Below, piece after piece: positions 14,264-23,300 of a DNA stretch of 64,000 nucleotides; the first letter of the stretch is position 1; each line of letters opens with the position of its first letter. Location of the stretch: NCBI GenBank assembly GCA_947167745.1, contig CAMVJE010000002.1, positions 20,077 to 84,076 on the forward strand, in the 5' to 3' direction. Below the pieces are notes generated by a model. That model saw only the letters and a program-made list of their open reading frames with translations, did not search any database and was not told where the DNA came from. The stretch comes from an uncultured Treponema sp. GTDB taxonomy: Bacteria > Spirochaetota > Spirochaetia > Treponematales > Treponemataceae. The position numbers were made by a program, and so were the translations under genes.

Positions 14264-15670
14264 TTAGATAGAAACTATAAGTGCGCCGGATTTTTTGTCC
14301 CTGGTGGATAGAGATTCCGGTTTTTTTATTTGCAGAAGCTCGCCGTTTTTTGGCTGAATGTGACTTTCGTCGATTGCGAGTAAAAGTCCTTTTTCGCTGC
14401 ATGCATAGTAACCTGATTTGTGTAAATCTGGCAGGCGGATGTAATCAGAAGCGATTCTGATGAACATTTGTGATGACGGAGAATCTGAATGAACTTGAGA
14501 ATGATGAGAGGAGTCAGCCGAGCTGGTGAGGATTGTTTTTTTTGCGAGAATAAAACTCAAGCCTGCGCGTTCTTTTGAAAGTCCGGCCTTTTCTGAAAAT
14601 TTAAGGAGTTTTTCCGGGGCGGAATCAGTTTCAAATGCAAAATTACACCATTTTGCGTTCTTTCCGTATTCATTTGTTGTTTTTCCTCTAGTTCTGCCTG
14701 CCATCGGACAGTCAGCGGAATGAGGGCATGGAGAGAGTGGAGAGAAATCTTTTCGTATGAGTGCGTCCCTCATGAGTGAAATAAAGCGTGCTGAGTGCGG
14801 GTCTCCCGGTTCAATTAAAAGGATGCTTGATTCTCCAGATTTTGCATAAGAAAGCAGTTGCTCCGTGTATTTTTTTGCGAGAAAATCTGTCGGCATTTCT
14901 TTATTCTGGATGATTTCATTAAAAACATTTGCGCATGTAATCATGTCTGCTTTTTCTTTTATTGAAGTGCCCAAAGCGCCTTTTACCCGAATAATGTTCC
15001 AGGGGTGATTTTCTGAATTGATGAGTGTTTTTGCAGCTATGGCCAGATATAGATCTTCGCCGGCTGAAAGTGCGGTCTGGCTTAAATCCATGCAATACCA
15101 GGTGATATTCCTCTTGCGTAATTCTGGTCGGGCAAGCCAGAGTGAAATTACAGCCGTTAAAGTTCCACTTCCTATATCTATTGCTATGGGAGAATCGCTT
15201 TGCATTAGCGAGTCAAATGCTGTTTTGGGGAGATTTGCAAAAAGACTTGTTTGGCGTACCAGATTCCACCACATAAAATAACTGATGTAGGCACTTATGT
15301 GGCTTGCTTCATTCATATAGCCTATGCGGCGTGAAGAGCGGTCGTCGGTAAGCTGGTGAGAAAGTTTTTTAACGATTCCATAAAGCGAAACTTTCTGCTT
15401 GCCGCTTAAATTTCTTACGCTTTCTACGATATCACTAAAATTTGCGATGACTTCCCTGCTTTCTTCAGGAATTGCCGCCTGACTGAACATTTCCCGCCTG
15501 ATTGAGACTTTATTTGGTTTTTTCTCATTATATGGCTTTTTTGCAGCGGATTTTTCTATTTTTCTTTCTACTTTCTTTTCAGATTTTTTTTCAATTTTTT
15601 TGTCGCTTAATTTTTCTTTTTTTTCTGAGTTTAAAGGTTTTGTCGTAAATTTTTCATAAAACTTGCTCAT
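14264..15670 (-). CDS. Rsm22/METTL17-like ribosome-associated methyltransferase homologue
   Basis: 468 residues. A Lys/Glu-rich N-terminal ~60 residues is followed by a class I methyltransferase fold (IAIDIGSGTLTAVISLWLA). A cysteine set, CPHSADCPMAG and KWCNFAFE, matches the pattern of Rsm22/METTL17 proteins, which act in small-subunit ribosome assembly and bind an iron-sulfur cluster. A further ~60-residue C-terminal piece carries DYIRLPDLHKSGYYACSEKG. It overlaps the MerR gene by four bases, forming a run with MerR and Der. Der is also a ribosome-assembly factor, which supports this role. Confidence 0.7.
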   Translation of the reverse strand: MSKFYEKFTTKPLNSEKKEKLSDKKIEKKSEKKVERKIEKSAAKKPYNEKKPNKVSIRREMFSQAAIPEESREVIANFSDIVESVRNLSGKQKVSLYGIVKKLSHQLTDDRSSRRIGYMNEASHISAYISYFMWWNLVRQTSLFANLPKTAFDSLMQSDSPIAIDIGSGTLTAVISLWLARPELRKRNITWYCMDLSQTALSAGEDLYLAIAAKTLINSENHPWNIIRVKGALGTSIKEKADMITCANVFNEIIQNKEMPTDFLAKKYTEQLLSYAKSGESSILLIEPGDPHSARFISLMRDALIRKDFSPLSPCPHSADCPMAGRTRGKTTNEYGKNAKWCNFAFETDSAPEKLLKFSEKAGLSKERAGLSFILAKKTILTSSADSSHHSQVHSDSPSSQMFIRIASDYIRLPDLHKSGYYACSEKGLLLAIDESHIQPKNGELLQIKKPESLSTRDKKSGALIVSI

Positions 15671-15987
15671 TTTCTTCCCTTTTTGATTTCAAAATAAAGC
15701 TTTGTGAGTTCGGTTCGGAGTTCCCTGATTGTGTTCATGGCTTCGGCATTGTTTTCGTAAGCTTGAGATTCGTGAAGAATTTCATTCCGCGCCCCTTCAA
15801 TCGTGAATTTTCGCTCATAAATCAAGTGCTTGAGGCGCAGGACAATTTCAAAATCCCGTTCTGTATAGACCCTTCTGCCACCTAAATCTTTGCGTGGGGC
15901 AAAACCGGGAATCACCGTCTCCCAATACCTGAGAATATTCTGCTTGATGCCACTTAATTCCTCAACTTCTCCGATTGTGTAGGTCAC
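15667..15987 (-). CDS. Short MerR-family transcriptional regulator
   Basis: 106 residues. The N-terminal winged helix has the MerR pattern: YTIGEVEELSGIKQNILRYW, GGRRVYTERDFEIVLRLKHL. A short helical dimerisation tail follows, and there is no effector-binding domain. It overlaps genes on both sides by four bases (ATGA), so it is translated together with Der and the Rsm22-like protein. The target is unknown; self-control of the run is possible. Confidence 0.8.
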   Translation of the reverse strand: MTYTIGEVEELSGIKQNILRYWETVIPGFAPRKDLGGRRVYTERDFEIVLRLKHLIYERKFTIEGARNEILHESQAYENNAEAMNTIRELRTELTKLYFEIKKGRK

Positions 15988-17570
15988 TGGCTTTCTCCGT
16001 CAAATCTGTTTTCCCAGCGCTTACGACTTGCTTTCATGTTCAGTTCTACAGGAATCTGGTCGAAGCCAAGGTCTTTGCGGATTGAGTTTTTCAGATATGT
16101 GACATAACTTTCGGGCACATTATCAGGGCTGGTGCAGAAAATGCGGAATGAGACGGGATTTGTGCTGGTCTGGGTCATGTAACGGATTTTGAAGTGAATC
16201 GCTTTGCTGGCTGGCGGCGGATAATGGAAGAGCCAGTCGGAAAGGGCTTTATTGAGGGCAGAAGTTTCTACTTTGCGAGTAAGCTGACCGTAGATTTCGA
16301 TTGCCTTGTTGAGCAGGTCTTTGATTCCCTCGCCTTTAAGAGCTGAAAGAGGCAGAATCGGAGCCCAGTTCATGTGACCGAACATCGTTTTGATGTAATC
16401 AGTTGTATCACGAAGAGTTTTGCGGCTCTGGTCCTGAGTGTCCCACTTGTTGAGGACAAAAATGATTCCACGGCCTCGTTCGTAGGCGAGAGAACAGATT
16501 TTTTTATCCTGATCAGCCAGACCCTCTTGAGCATCAATCATCAGAAAGACAACATCGCATTTATCCAATGTTTTGATGGCCCGGTTTACTGAATAGTATT
16601 CTACATTTTCGTGAACTTTCTTTTTGCGGCGGATTCCTGCAGTATCCATGATTTCAAAATTGCGACCTGCGTAAGTGAATTTCCCTTCGACTACATCCCT
16701 TGTTGTGCCTGCATAATCTGAAACGATGGAATTTTCGCTGTGAGTTAGACGGTTTGAGAGAGTTGATTTACCAGTGTTCGGCTTGCCCAAAATCGCGATT
16801 CGGATTGGCTCCTGAGGTTTTTCGCCTTCCTCGACTTTTGAGAAATCAAGGTCGGCGGTGATTTTTTTTGCAAGGTCGGTAATGTGGTCGCCGTGATCAG
16901 CTGAAATAAAAAGCAGGTCCTTAAAACCGTACTGAAGGTAATTCCAGGAAACATCTTCGCCCCGGCCGCCTTCGCATTTATTTACGGCTACAACGAGCTT
17001 CTCCCAGTAAGGGCGCAAAAGATGAATGAATTCTTCGTCTTCGCCAGTGATTTTACCGGCTTCCAGCAGGAGAAGGATTTTATCAGCATTTTTGATTGTG
17101 GAAAGGGTTTTCTGAACGACCAGTTCGTCCATTTCGGATTCTCGGCTGTTTGGATCCCGTTCAAGTTTGTAGCCGCCAGTGTCAATCAGGTGGACAGGTT
17201 TGCCCATGATAAAGGCCATTGATTCAACCGGATCGCGGGTAACGCCGGGAGTGGGATCGACAATAGCAAGACGGCGGTGCATGAAACGGTTAAAAAGAGT
17301 TGATTTGCCAACATTCGGCCGGCCTGCAATTACTACAGTCGGAAGATTTACATAATACTTAGAAGTGTCGTAACCAGCCGATTTAACTTCGTGTTTATAG
17401 TCGACTTCTTCCGGAATATCTTCGTGTGTATCTGCTTCGTTCCAGTCATCTGAATCATCTTCAGCTTCAACGACTGGAGGAAGTGAGTTTTTTTCGATTT
17501 GAATTTCGGCAACTTCTGCCTTTTTGGGTTTCGGTTTTGAGAAATCTGGTTTTCGTTTTGCTTTTGCCAT
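15984..17570 (-). CDS. der: GTPase Der (EngA), ribosome assembly
   Basis: 528 residues. Two GTPase domains in a row: AGRPNVGKST (82-91) with DPTPGVTRDP, DTGG and NKCE; then LGKPNTGKST (about 257) with DYAGTTRD, DTAGIRRK and NKWD. A C-terminal KH-like domain (about 410-520) follows. This is the unique Der layout, which matures the 50S subunit. It is longer than the usual ~440-490 residues because of a ~75-residue acidic/basic N-terminal extension. It starts seven bases after ptsI ends. Confidence 0.93.
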   Translation of the reverse strand: MAKAKRKPDFSKPKPKKAEVAEIQIEKNSLPPVVEAEDDSDDWNEADTHEDIPEEVDYKHEVKSAGYDTSKYYVNLPTVVIAGRPNVGKSTLFNRFMHRRLAIVDPTPGVTRDPVESMAFIMGKPVHLIDTGGYKLERDPNSRESEMDELVVQKTLSTIKNADKILLLLEAGKITGEDEEFIHLLRPYWEKLVVAVNKCEGGRGEDVSWNYLQYGFKDLLFISADHGDHITDLAKKITADLDFSKVEEGEKPQEPIRIAILGKPNTGKSTLSNRLTHSENSIVSDYAGTTRDVVEGKFTYAGRNFEIMDTAGIRRKKKVHENVEYYSVNRAIKTLDKCDVVFLMIDAQEGLADQDKKICSLAYERGRGIIFVLNKWDTQDQSRKTLRDTTDYIKTMFGHMNWAPILPLSALKGEGIKDLLNKAIEIYGQLTRKVETSALNKALSDWLFHYPPPASKAIHFKIRYMTQTSTNPVSFRIFCTSPDNVPESYVTYLKNSIRKDLGFDQIPVELNMKASRKRWENRFDGESQ

Positions 17571-17577
17571 TCTTCTA

Positions 17578-19296
17578 TTATAAACTATTTAGTCTTTTTG
17601 AGGAAATGGCTTTGAGCTCATCAATGCTCATTTTTGACAAAAGTTCTTTAACACTAGTGATTAATTTGGGACTCATACTGAGAGTGCGTACGCCCATTCC
17701 TGCCAAAACCATGACGCTTTCGGTGCGGCTGGCCATTTCACCACAGACTGATACTGAAATTCCTTCGGCTTCGGCAGCTTTTATTGTTTTATGAAGCAGT
17801 CGCAAGACGGCAAGGTGGAATTCGTCGTACATTGGAGCAACGAGAGCATTTTCGCGGTCGACTCCGATTGTGTACTGGGTGAGGTCGTTCGTTCCGATTG
17901 AGAAGAAATCACTCACTTTTGCAAGACAATCTGAAATCATTGCGGCTGCTGCTGTCTCAATCATGATACCGATGGGAACATCAGGATTGAAGGGAATATT
18001 TTCAGATTTAAGTTCATCTTTAACCTTTTCGGCAATTGCCAGTGCTTCCCGAACCTGTTCGACACTTGTAATAAGAGGAAGCATGATTTTTAGATTTCCG
18101 TAAATGCTTGCCCGATAGAGGGCGCGGAGCTGAGTACGGAGAATCTGAGGGTTTGCCAAAGCAAGCCGGATTGCACGCAGCCCCATGAGTGGATTTTTTT
18201 CTTCACTGGTTGAATGCTGAACTTCAAGGGTTGTAATTATCTTGTCGCCACCGGCATCGAGAGTCCTGATTGTGACAGGCTTATCCTTCATTATCTCAAG
18301 AACGGTCTTATAGGCATTGAACTGATTTTCCTCGCTGAAGGCAGCAGTTTTTGAGTGCGCTGCCCCCATGTGTTGATTTGCTTCACTCATAAAAAGAAAT
18401 TCTGTTCGGAAAAGACCTATTCCGTCTGCACCTTCTTTGACTGCAACCCTGGCTTCATCAACTGTACCGATATTTGCCATAAGCTTAAATGACTCGCCGT
18501 CAGAAGATTTTGCCGGCAACTCCCGATATTTTTTGAGTTTTTCGGCATGAATTCGGGCAATTTCGATTTTCTTTTGGTAATCAGACAAAGTGCCTTCATC
18601 CGGATTGACTACGACTTCACCAGATGAGCCATCGATGATAACCAGGTCATCATTTTTGATTTCTGTAAGGATGTTTTCAATATCGAATACGGCTGGAATT
18701 CCGTAGTTTCGTGCAAGGATTCCTACATGAGATGATACACCGCCATCCGTAAGTGCAATTCCGGAAATTTTTCGTTTTGCAAGAATTACGGTGTCGCTGG
18801 GATTCATTGACTTTGCGATTATTACGACATCATCTGGAATGGTTTCAATGTTGAAGGGGTGGAAATCCAGTAAATCATTAAGGACACGGCCAAAAATGTC
18901 GCAAATATCCTCAGCGCGTTCTGCCAGATAGGCATTTCCACTGGAGCGAAGCCTGTCAGCGTAGTCTTCGGTTTTTTGATTGAGAATGTATTCGATTGTG
19001 TGATTTGATGATTCGAAAGTTTTACGCACATCGCTCAAAAATTCCGGGTCGTTGAGCATGAGAAAGTAGGTCTCAAAAATCTCGGACTGAGTTTTGTCGC
19101 CTTTTACAGAGTCAAGCTGGGCCGCAATTTGACCTGTGACTTTAGCAAGTGAACGCTCAAATCTCTCCAGCTGGAGAGGCTTGTCTTCTTCTTTGATTTT
19201 TTTTGAGGAGATTATCCGTTTTTCTGATTCAGGAATGACGAAAGCCTTTCCGATACCGATTCCGCTGGACGCAGAAATGCCAAAGAGTACGTTCAT
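17578..19296 (-). CDS. ptsI: PTS enzyme I (phosphoenolpyruvate-protein phosphotransferase)
   Basis: 572 residues, normal length. The phospho-accepting histidine is His190 in GGVSSHVGILAR. The PEP-binding barrel shows GADGIGLFRTEFLFM, SIGTNDLTQYTIGVDREN and VCGEMAS. It passes phosphate from PEP to HPr (57000-57266). No sugar permease (EIIA/B/C) lies in this window and HprK is also present, so a regulatory rather than transport PTS is likely. The promoter at 19303-19331 puts the message start almost at the ATG, and there is no ribosome site. Confidence 0.93.
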   Translation of the reverse strand: MNVLFGISASSGIGIGKAFVIPESEKRIISSKKIKEEDKPLQLERFERSLAKVTGQIAAQLDSVKGDKTQSEIFETYFLMLNDPEFLSDVRKTFESSNHTIEYILNQKTEDYADRLRSSGNAYLAERAEDICDIFGRVLNDLLDFHPFNIETIPDDVVIIAKSMNPSDTVILAKRKISGIALTDGGVSSHVGILARNYGIPAVFDIENILTEIKNDDLVIIDGSSGEVVVNPDEGTLSDYQKKIEIARIHAEKLKKYRELPAKSSDGESFKLMANIGTVDEARVAVKEGADGIGLFRTEFLFMSEANQHMGAAHSKTAAFSEENQFNAYKTVLEIMKDKPVTIRTLDAGGDKIITTLEVQHSTSEEKNPLMGLRAIRLALANPQILRTQLRALYRASIYGNLKIMLPLITSVEQVREALAIAEKVKDELKSENIPFNPDVPIGIMIETAAAAMISDCLAKVSDFFSIGTNDLTQYTIGVDRENALVAPMYDEFHLAVLRLLHKTIKAAEAEGISVSVCGEMASRTESVMVLAGMGVRTLSMSPKLITSVKELLSKMSIDELKAISSKRLNSL

Positions 19297-19302
19297 ATGT
19301 CG

Positions 19303-19331
19303 ATTGTATGACTATTTTGGCAAATTGTCAA
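19303..19331 (-). promoter_or_regulatory. ptsI promoter, leaderless layout
   Basis: On the minus strand a perfect -35 TTGACA (19331-19326) is followed by a 17-base spacer and a -10 TACAAT (19308-19303). Only six bases then separate it from the ptsI ATG. Transcription should begin at or next to the start codon. Confidence 0.8.
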
Positions 19332-19413
19332 ATGACGACCATTTTTTGAACTTTTCAGAAGATAGAATCCTAAAATCAGCATAACAAAAAAGAGTGCGTA
19401 TTCAGAAAAAAAG

Positions 19414-19422
19414 TGATAAAAT
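19414..19422 (+). promoter_or_regulatory. Extended -10 before the methyltransferase gene
   Basis: TGaTAAAAT ends six bases before the ATG at 19429. No -35 and no ribosome site are seen. The layout again suggests a leaderless message. Confidence 0.5.
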
Positions 19423-19428
19423 AAAAGT

Positions 19429-20268
19429 ATGGCAAAGAAAAAAGAATCAAAAAAGACAAAAAAATCAGAAGAAAAACCTGTAGAGCAGAAATCACTTACC
19501 CAAAACGGATTTCAGACTCAGAAGACCGAATGGTTCGAAAAAGAAGATTTCTGGAATAATTATGGTCCGATTATGTTTGATGCGGCCCGCTGGGCAGAAG
19601 CTCCAACTGTTGCAGAAAGTGTATGTAAAATTGCAGGGCTTGGAAAAGGCGCGAAGATCCTGGATGCAGGTTGCGGTCCGGGGCGCATCGCCGTGGAACT
19701 TGCCAGTCGGGGCCTTGAAGTTACAGGCGTTGATTTGATTCAGAGCGAGCTTGACGCGGCGGCAGAATCCGCCAGTGCAGAGGGCGTTGACCTGGAGCTG
19801 ATAAAGGCCGACCTGCGCACATTCAAAAGTGACAAGAAGTTTGACTGCGCCATAAATTTATACACATCTTTCGGCTATTGTGACACCATTGAAGAGGATG
19901 TGCAGATTCTCAAGTCGATTTTCAACTCCGTGCGCGATGGCGGATTTTTCATCCTGGAGAACATCAGCCGGGAAATTGCGATAAAAGACTTCACCGAAGG
20001 CGAGTGGTTTGAGCGGGCAGGAAAGACTGTTCTCACAGATTTCAGTGTAGTTGGAGCATGGGAAGGCCTGCGCTCAAGATGGATTTTAATCGACAATGAG
20101 ACCGGCGAGCGCATTGAGCACGAATTTATCCAGCGGCTTTATTCTGCCATTGAGTTGAAGCGCATTATGATAGGAATCGGCTTTAAGTCGGTGGAAATTT
20201 ATGGAGACTTCGACTTTAGCCCCTACAACCAGAATGCACGGACTATGGTGATTGTGGCTAGGAAGTAG
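19429..20268 (+). CDS. Class I SAM-dependent methyltransferase
   Basis: 279 residues. A Lys-rich N-terminal ~40 residues precedes the Rossmann core with motif I ILDAGCGPGRIAVELASRG, the acidic end VTGVDL and motif IV-like FDCAINLYTSFGYC. The nearest pattern is the UbiE/SmtA-like group with a small beta domain after the core (about 185-250). The substrate cannot be read from the sequence. The gene stands alone between ptsI, which diverges from it, and a convergent terminator. Confidence 0.8.
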   Translation: MAKKKESKKTKKSEEKPVEQKSLTQNGFQTQKTEWFEKEDFWNNYGPIMFDAARWAEAPTVAESVCKIAGLGKGAKILDAGCGPGRIAVELASRGLEVTGVDLIQSELDAAAESASAEGVDLELIKADLRTFKSDKKFDCAINLYTSFGYCDTIEEDVQILKSIFNSVRDGGFFILENISREIAIKDFTEGEWFERAGKTVLTDFSVVGAWEGLRSRWILIDNETGERIEHEFIQRLYSAIELKRIMIGIGFKSVEIYGDFDFSPYNQNARTMVIVARK

Positions 20269-20287
20269 GGAGAGCCTCATTATAAAA

Positions 20288-20332
20288 AAAACTGCCCGGT
20301 GATACAAATATCTTGCATCATCAGGCAGTTTT
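20288..20332. terminator. Convergent terminator
   Basis: Nine-base arms aaaactgcc (20288-20296) and ggcagtttt (20324-20332), extended inward by gtgat/atcat. A-run and T-run flanks allow it to work in both directions. Confidence 0.7.
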
Positions 20333-20358
20333 CCGTTTTCAACTTTCCAGTTTTCAAC

Positions 20359-23300
20359 TTACACAGCCGTAGTTGCCGGCACTGCGTTCTTTGCGTCAAT
20401 CGGGTCGTCGTCCACGAACTGGGCTCCGCCACTTGCATACTGGATGATTGGCTCAACTTCGCCTTTTTTCGTCCAGATTTTGCCGTTGGGAAGCTCGTCC
20501 GGATTTTTGCCGACTGGGGCATTACTCAAGAGCAGTTTAAGTCGGTTGAGCTGGTTGACTTCTGAAGCGCCCGGGTCGTAGTCGATAGCACTGATGTTTG
20601 ACTCAGGGAATCTTCGGCGAAGCTCTTTAATCATGCCCTTACCTGTGATGTGGTTTGGAAGACAGGCAAAAGGCTGTACGCAGGCAACGCTCGGTGCACC
20701 TGAATGAATCAGTTCTACCATTTCAGCTGTAAGGAACCAGCCTTCACCGGAAATGTTTCCGGTCTGAATGATTCCTTCAACACTCTTCATCATGTCCCAA
20801 ATTGAATTTGGCGGATCAAAACGGCGGCTCTTTTTAAGGCATTTTTTCATGTAGCGTCTGTAGAGTTCAAGGAACCAGACCGCAATTTTTGCATTTCTTT
20901 CTTCTGATTTTGGGAATGCAAGTTCCCGTGTTCGGAATGCACCGTCTGAGAATGTGTAGAAAAGGAAGTCCATCAAGTCTGGCATTACGCATTCTGCACC
21001 TTCTTTTTCGATTACATTTACCATATCATTGTTTGCGGTCGGATGGAATTTTACGAGAATCTCACCGACAACACCGACGCGTGGTTTTTTAACCGGAAGA
21101 ATAGGCAGACGGTCGAAGTCACGGACGATTCCGCGGATAAGCCTTCTGTATTTGAAAATTGAGTTGGATTTGAGCATTTCCTCGGCTTTTGCGTTCCATT
21201 TTTCGTACAATCTGTTTGCGCTACCAGGCTCTGCTTCGTATGGACGAACTCTGTAAAGGACTCGCATGAGAAGGTCACCAAGGAAAGCGGCCATCATGGC
21301 TTTGTGAACCATGCCAGGTGTAAAGGTGAAGCCAGGGTTCTTTTCCATACCTAAAGCGTTGAGCGAGATTACAGGAACATGACTCCAGCCGGCGTCGTTT
21401 AAGGCACGGCGGATAAAGCCGATGTAGTTTGTTGCACGGCAGCCACCACCAGTCTGCGAGATGATGACAGCGGTTTTGTTGATGTCATATTTTCCTGATT
21501 CAAGGGCTTCGATAAGCTGACCCGTGACCAGAATTGACGGATAGCAGGCATCGTTGTTGACGAATTTGAGACCTGCGTCAACGGCTTTCGGATCAACTGA
21601 GTCGAGAACGACAAAATTATAGCCTGAATACTGGAAGGCCTTCTGCAAAAGCCGAAAGTGAATCGGCGACATCTGCGGACAGAGAATCGTATATTCGTGT
21701 TTCATTTCTTCAGTGAAAATCACACGCTGATAAGCCGCGCTCTTTACGGTAAGCTTTTTACGATTGCGCTGACGGGCTTTGACAGCCGCAATGAGCGAGC
21801 GGATTCGGATTCGCACCGCCCCCAGGTTGCTTCCTTCGTCAATCTTGATGAGCGTGTACATGCGGCTCTTGGATTTTAAAATTTCGTCAACCTGATCGGC
21901 CGTAACGGCATCAAGGCCACATCCGAATGAAGTGAGCTGAACAAGTTCAAGATTCGGCATTCCTGCGACGAAATTGGCAGCCCTGTAAAGGCGGTTGTGA
22001 TAAGTCCACTGGTCAATGATTCGAAGTGGTCGCTCGATTGAACCAAGGTGAGCTACAGAATCTTCTGTGAAGACTGCAAGACCCAGCCCGTGAATCATCT
22101 CAGGAATTCCGTGGTTAATCTCAGGGTCGAGGTGATATGGACGGCCAGCGAGAACAATTCCGTTTCCGCCTGTAACGACCAGCTGTTCCAGAGCTTCTTC
22201 GGCGGCACGCTGGGTGTCAATCTTAAACTGCTCCTGCTCCTTCCAACCTTCATCGACAGCCGAGTAAACAGCTTCTTTTGTGAGAGTCGGGAAGTGCTTG
22301 TGAAGTTCCTCGTAAAGTCGTTCGCGCAGGCGGGGTAAATCATAAATCGGAAGGAATGGATTCATAAAGAGCAAATCGCTTGCTTCTTCGATAGAGTCGA
22401 GATTGTGCTTTAAAACTTCTGGATATGATGTGACGACAGGGCAGTTGTAATGGTTTCCGGCTCCCTTGTCCTCAAGTTTTTCGTAAGGAATACAAGGATA
22501 GAAGATGAATTTACAGCCCATTTTGAGCAATGATTCCATGTGTCCGTGAGAGATTTTTGCCGGGTAACAGACAGATTCAGAAGGAATTGAGTCGATACCG
22601 CGCTCGTAAATCATGCGGCTTGAACGAGGTGATGTTTTAACCTGGAAGCCGAGTTTTGTAAAGATTGTGAACCAAAGCGGGTAATTCTCGTACATATTGA
22701 GAACTCGGGGAATTCCCACGCTTCCCATTGGTGCATCTTCCGGTTTGAGAGGAATATAGTGGTTGAAAAGGCGTTTGTACTTCCAGTCGAAGAGATTTGG
22801 AAGTTCGTAGCCTGTGTCTTCAACGCCGGTATTGTTTTTGTTTGAACCGTCAACGGTCTTGGCGTTTTCGTCTTTGAGCTGATGTCGCTCCAAGCCCTTT
22901 TCACAGCGGTTTCCTGTGATGAACTGGCGTTTTTGCCCGCCTGTAGTGAATGTGTTAATAGTAAGAAGACAGTTGTTCTGACAGCCGCCACAGCGAGTAA
23001 GCTCCAAATCAACCTTGAACTGCTCAAGCTGCTCCAGTGTCGCGATATTTGAGACGATTTTTGGCGGAATCCAGCCCTTTTCCTGACCTGGTTTTGGAGC
23101 GGTCAAATCGCACCACTGATCGTATGCGATGAGGGCTGAACCGTAAGCACCCATGAGACCTGCAACATCCGGGCGGAATACATTGACTCCCGCGATTTTT
23201 TCGAATGCACGCAAAACAGCATCGTTATAGAAAGTGCCGCCCTGAACTACGACTTTTGTGCCGATTTCGCTCGCACGGCGGAGCTTGATTACTTTGAAAA

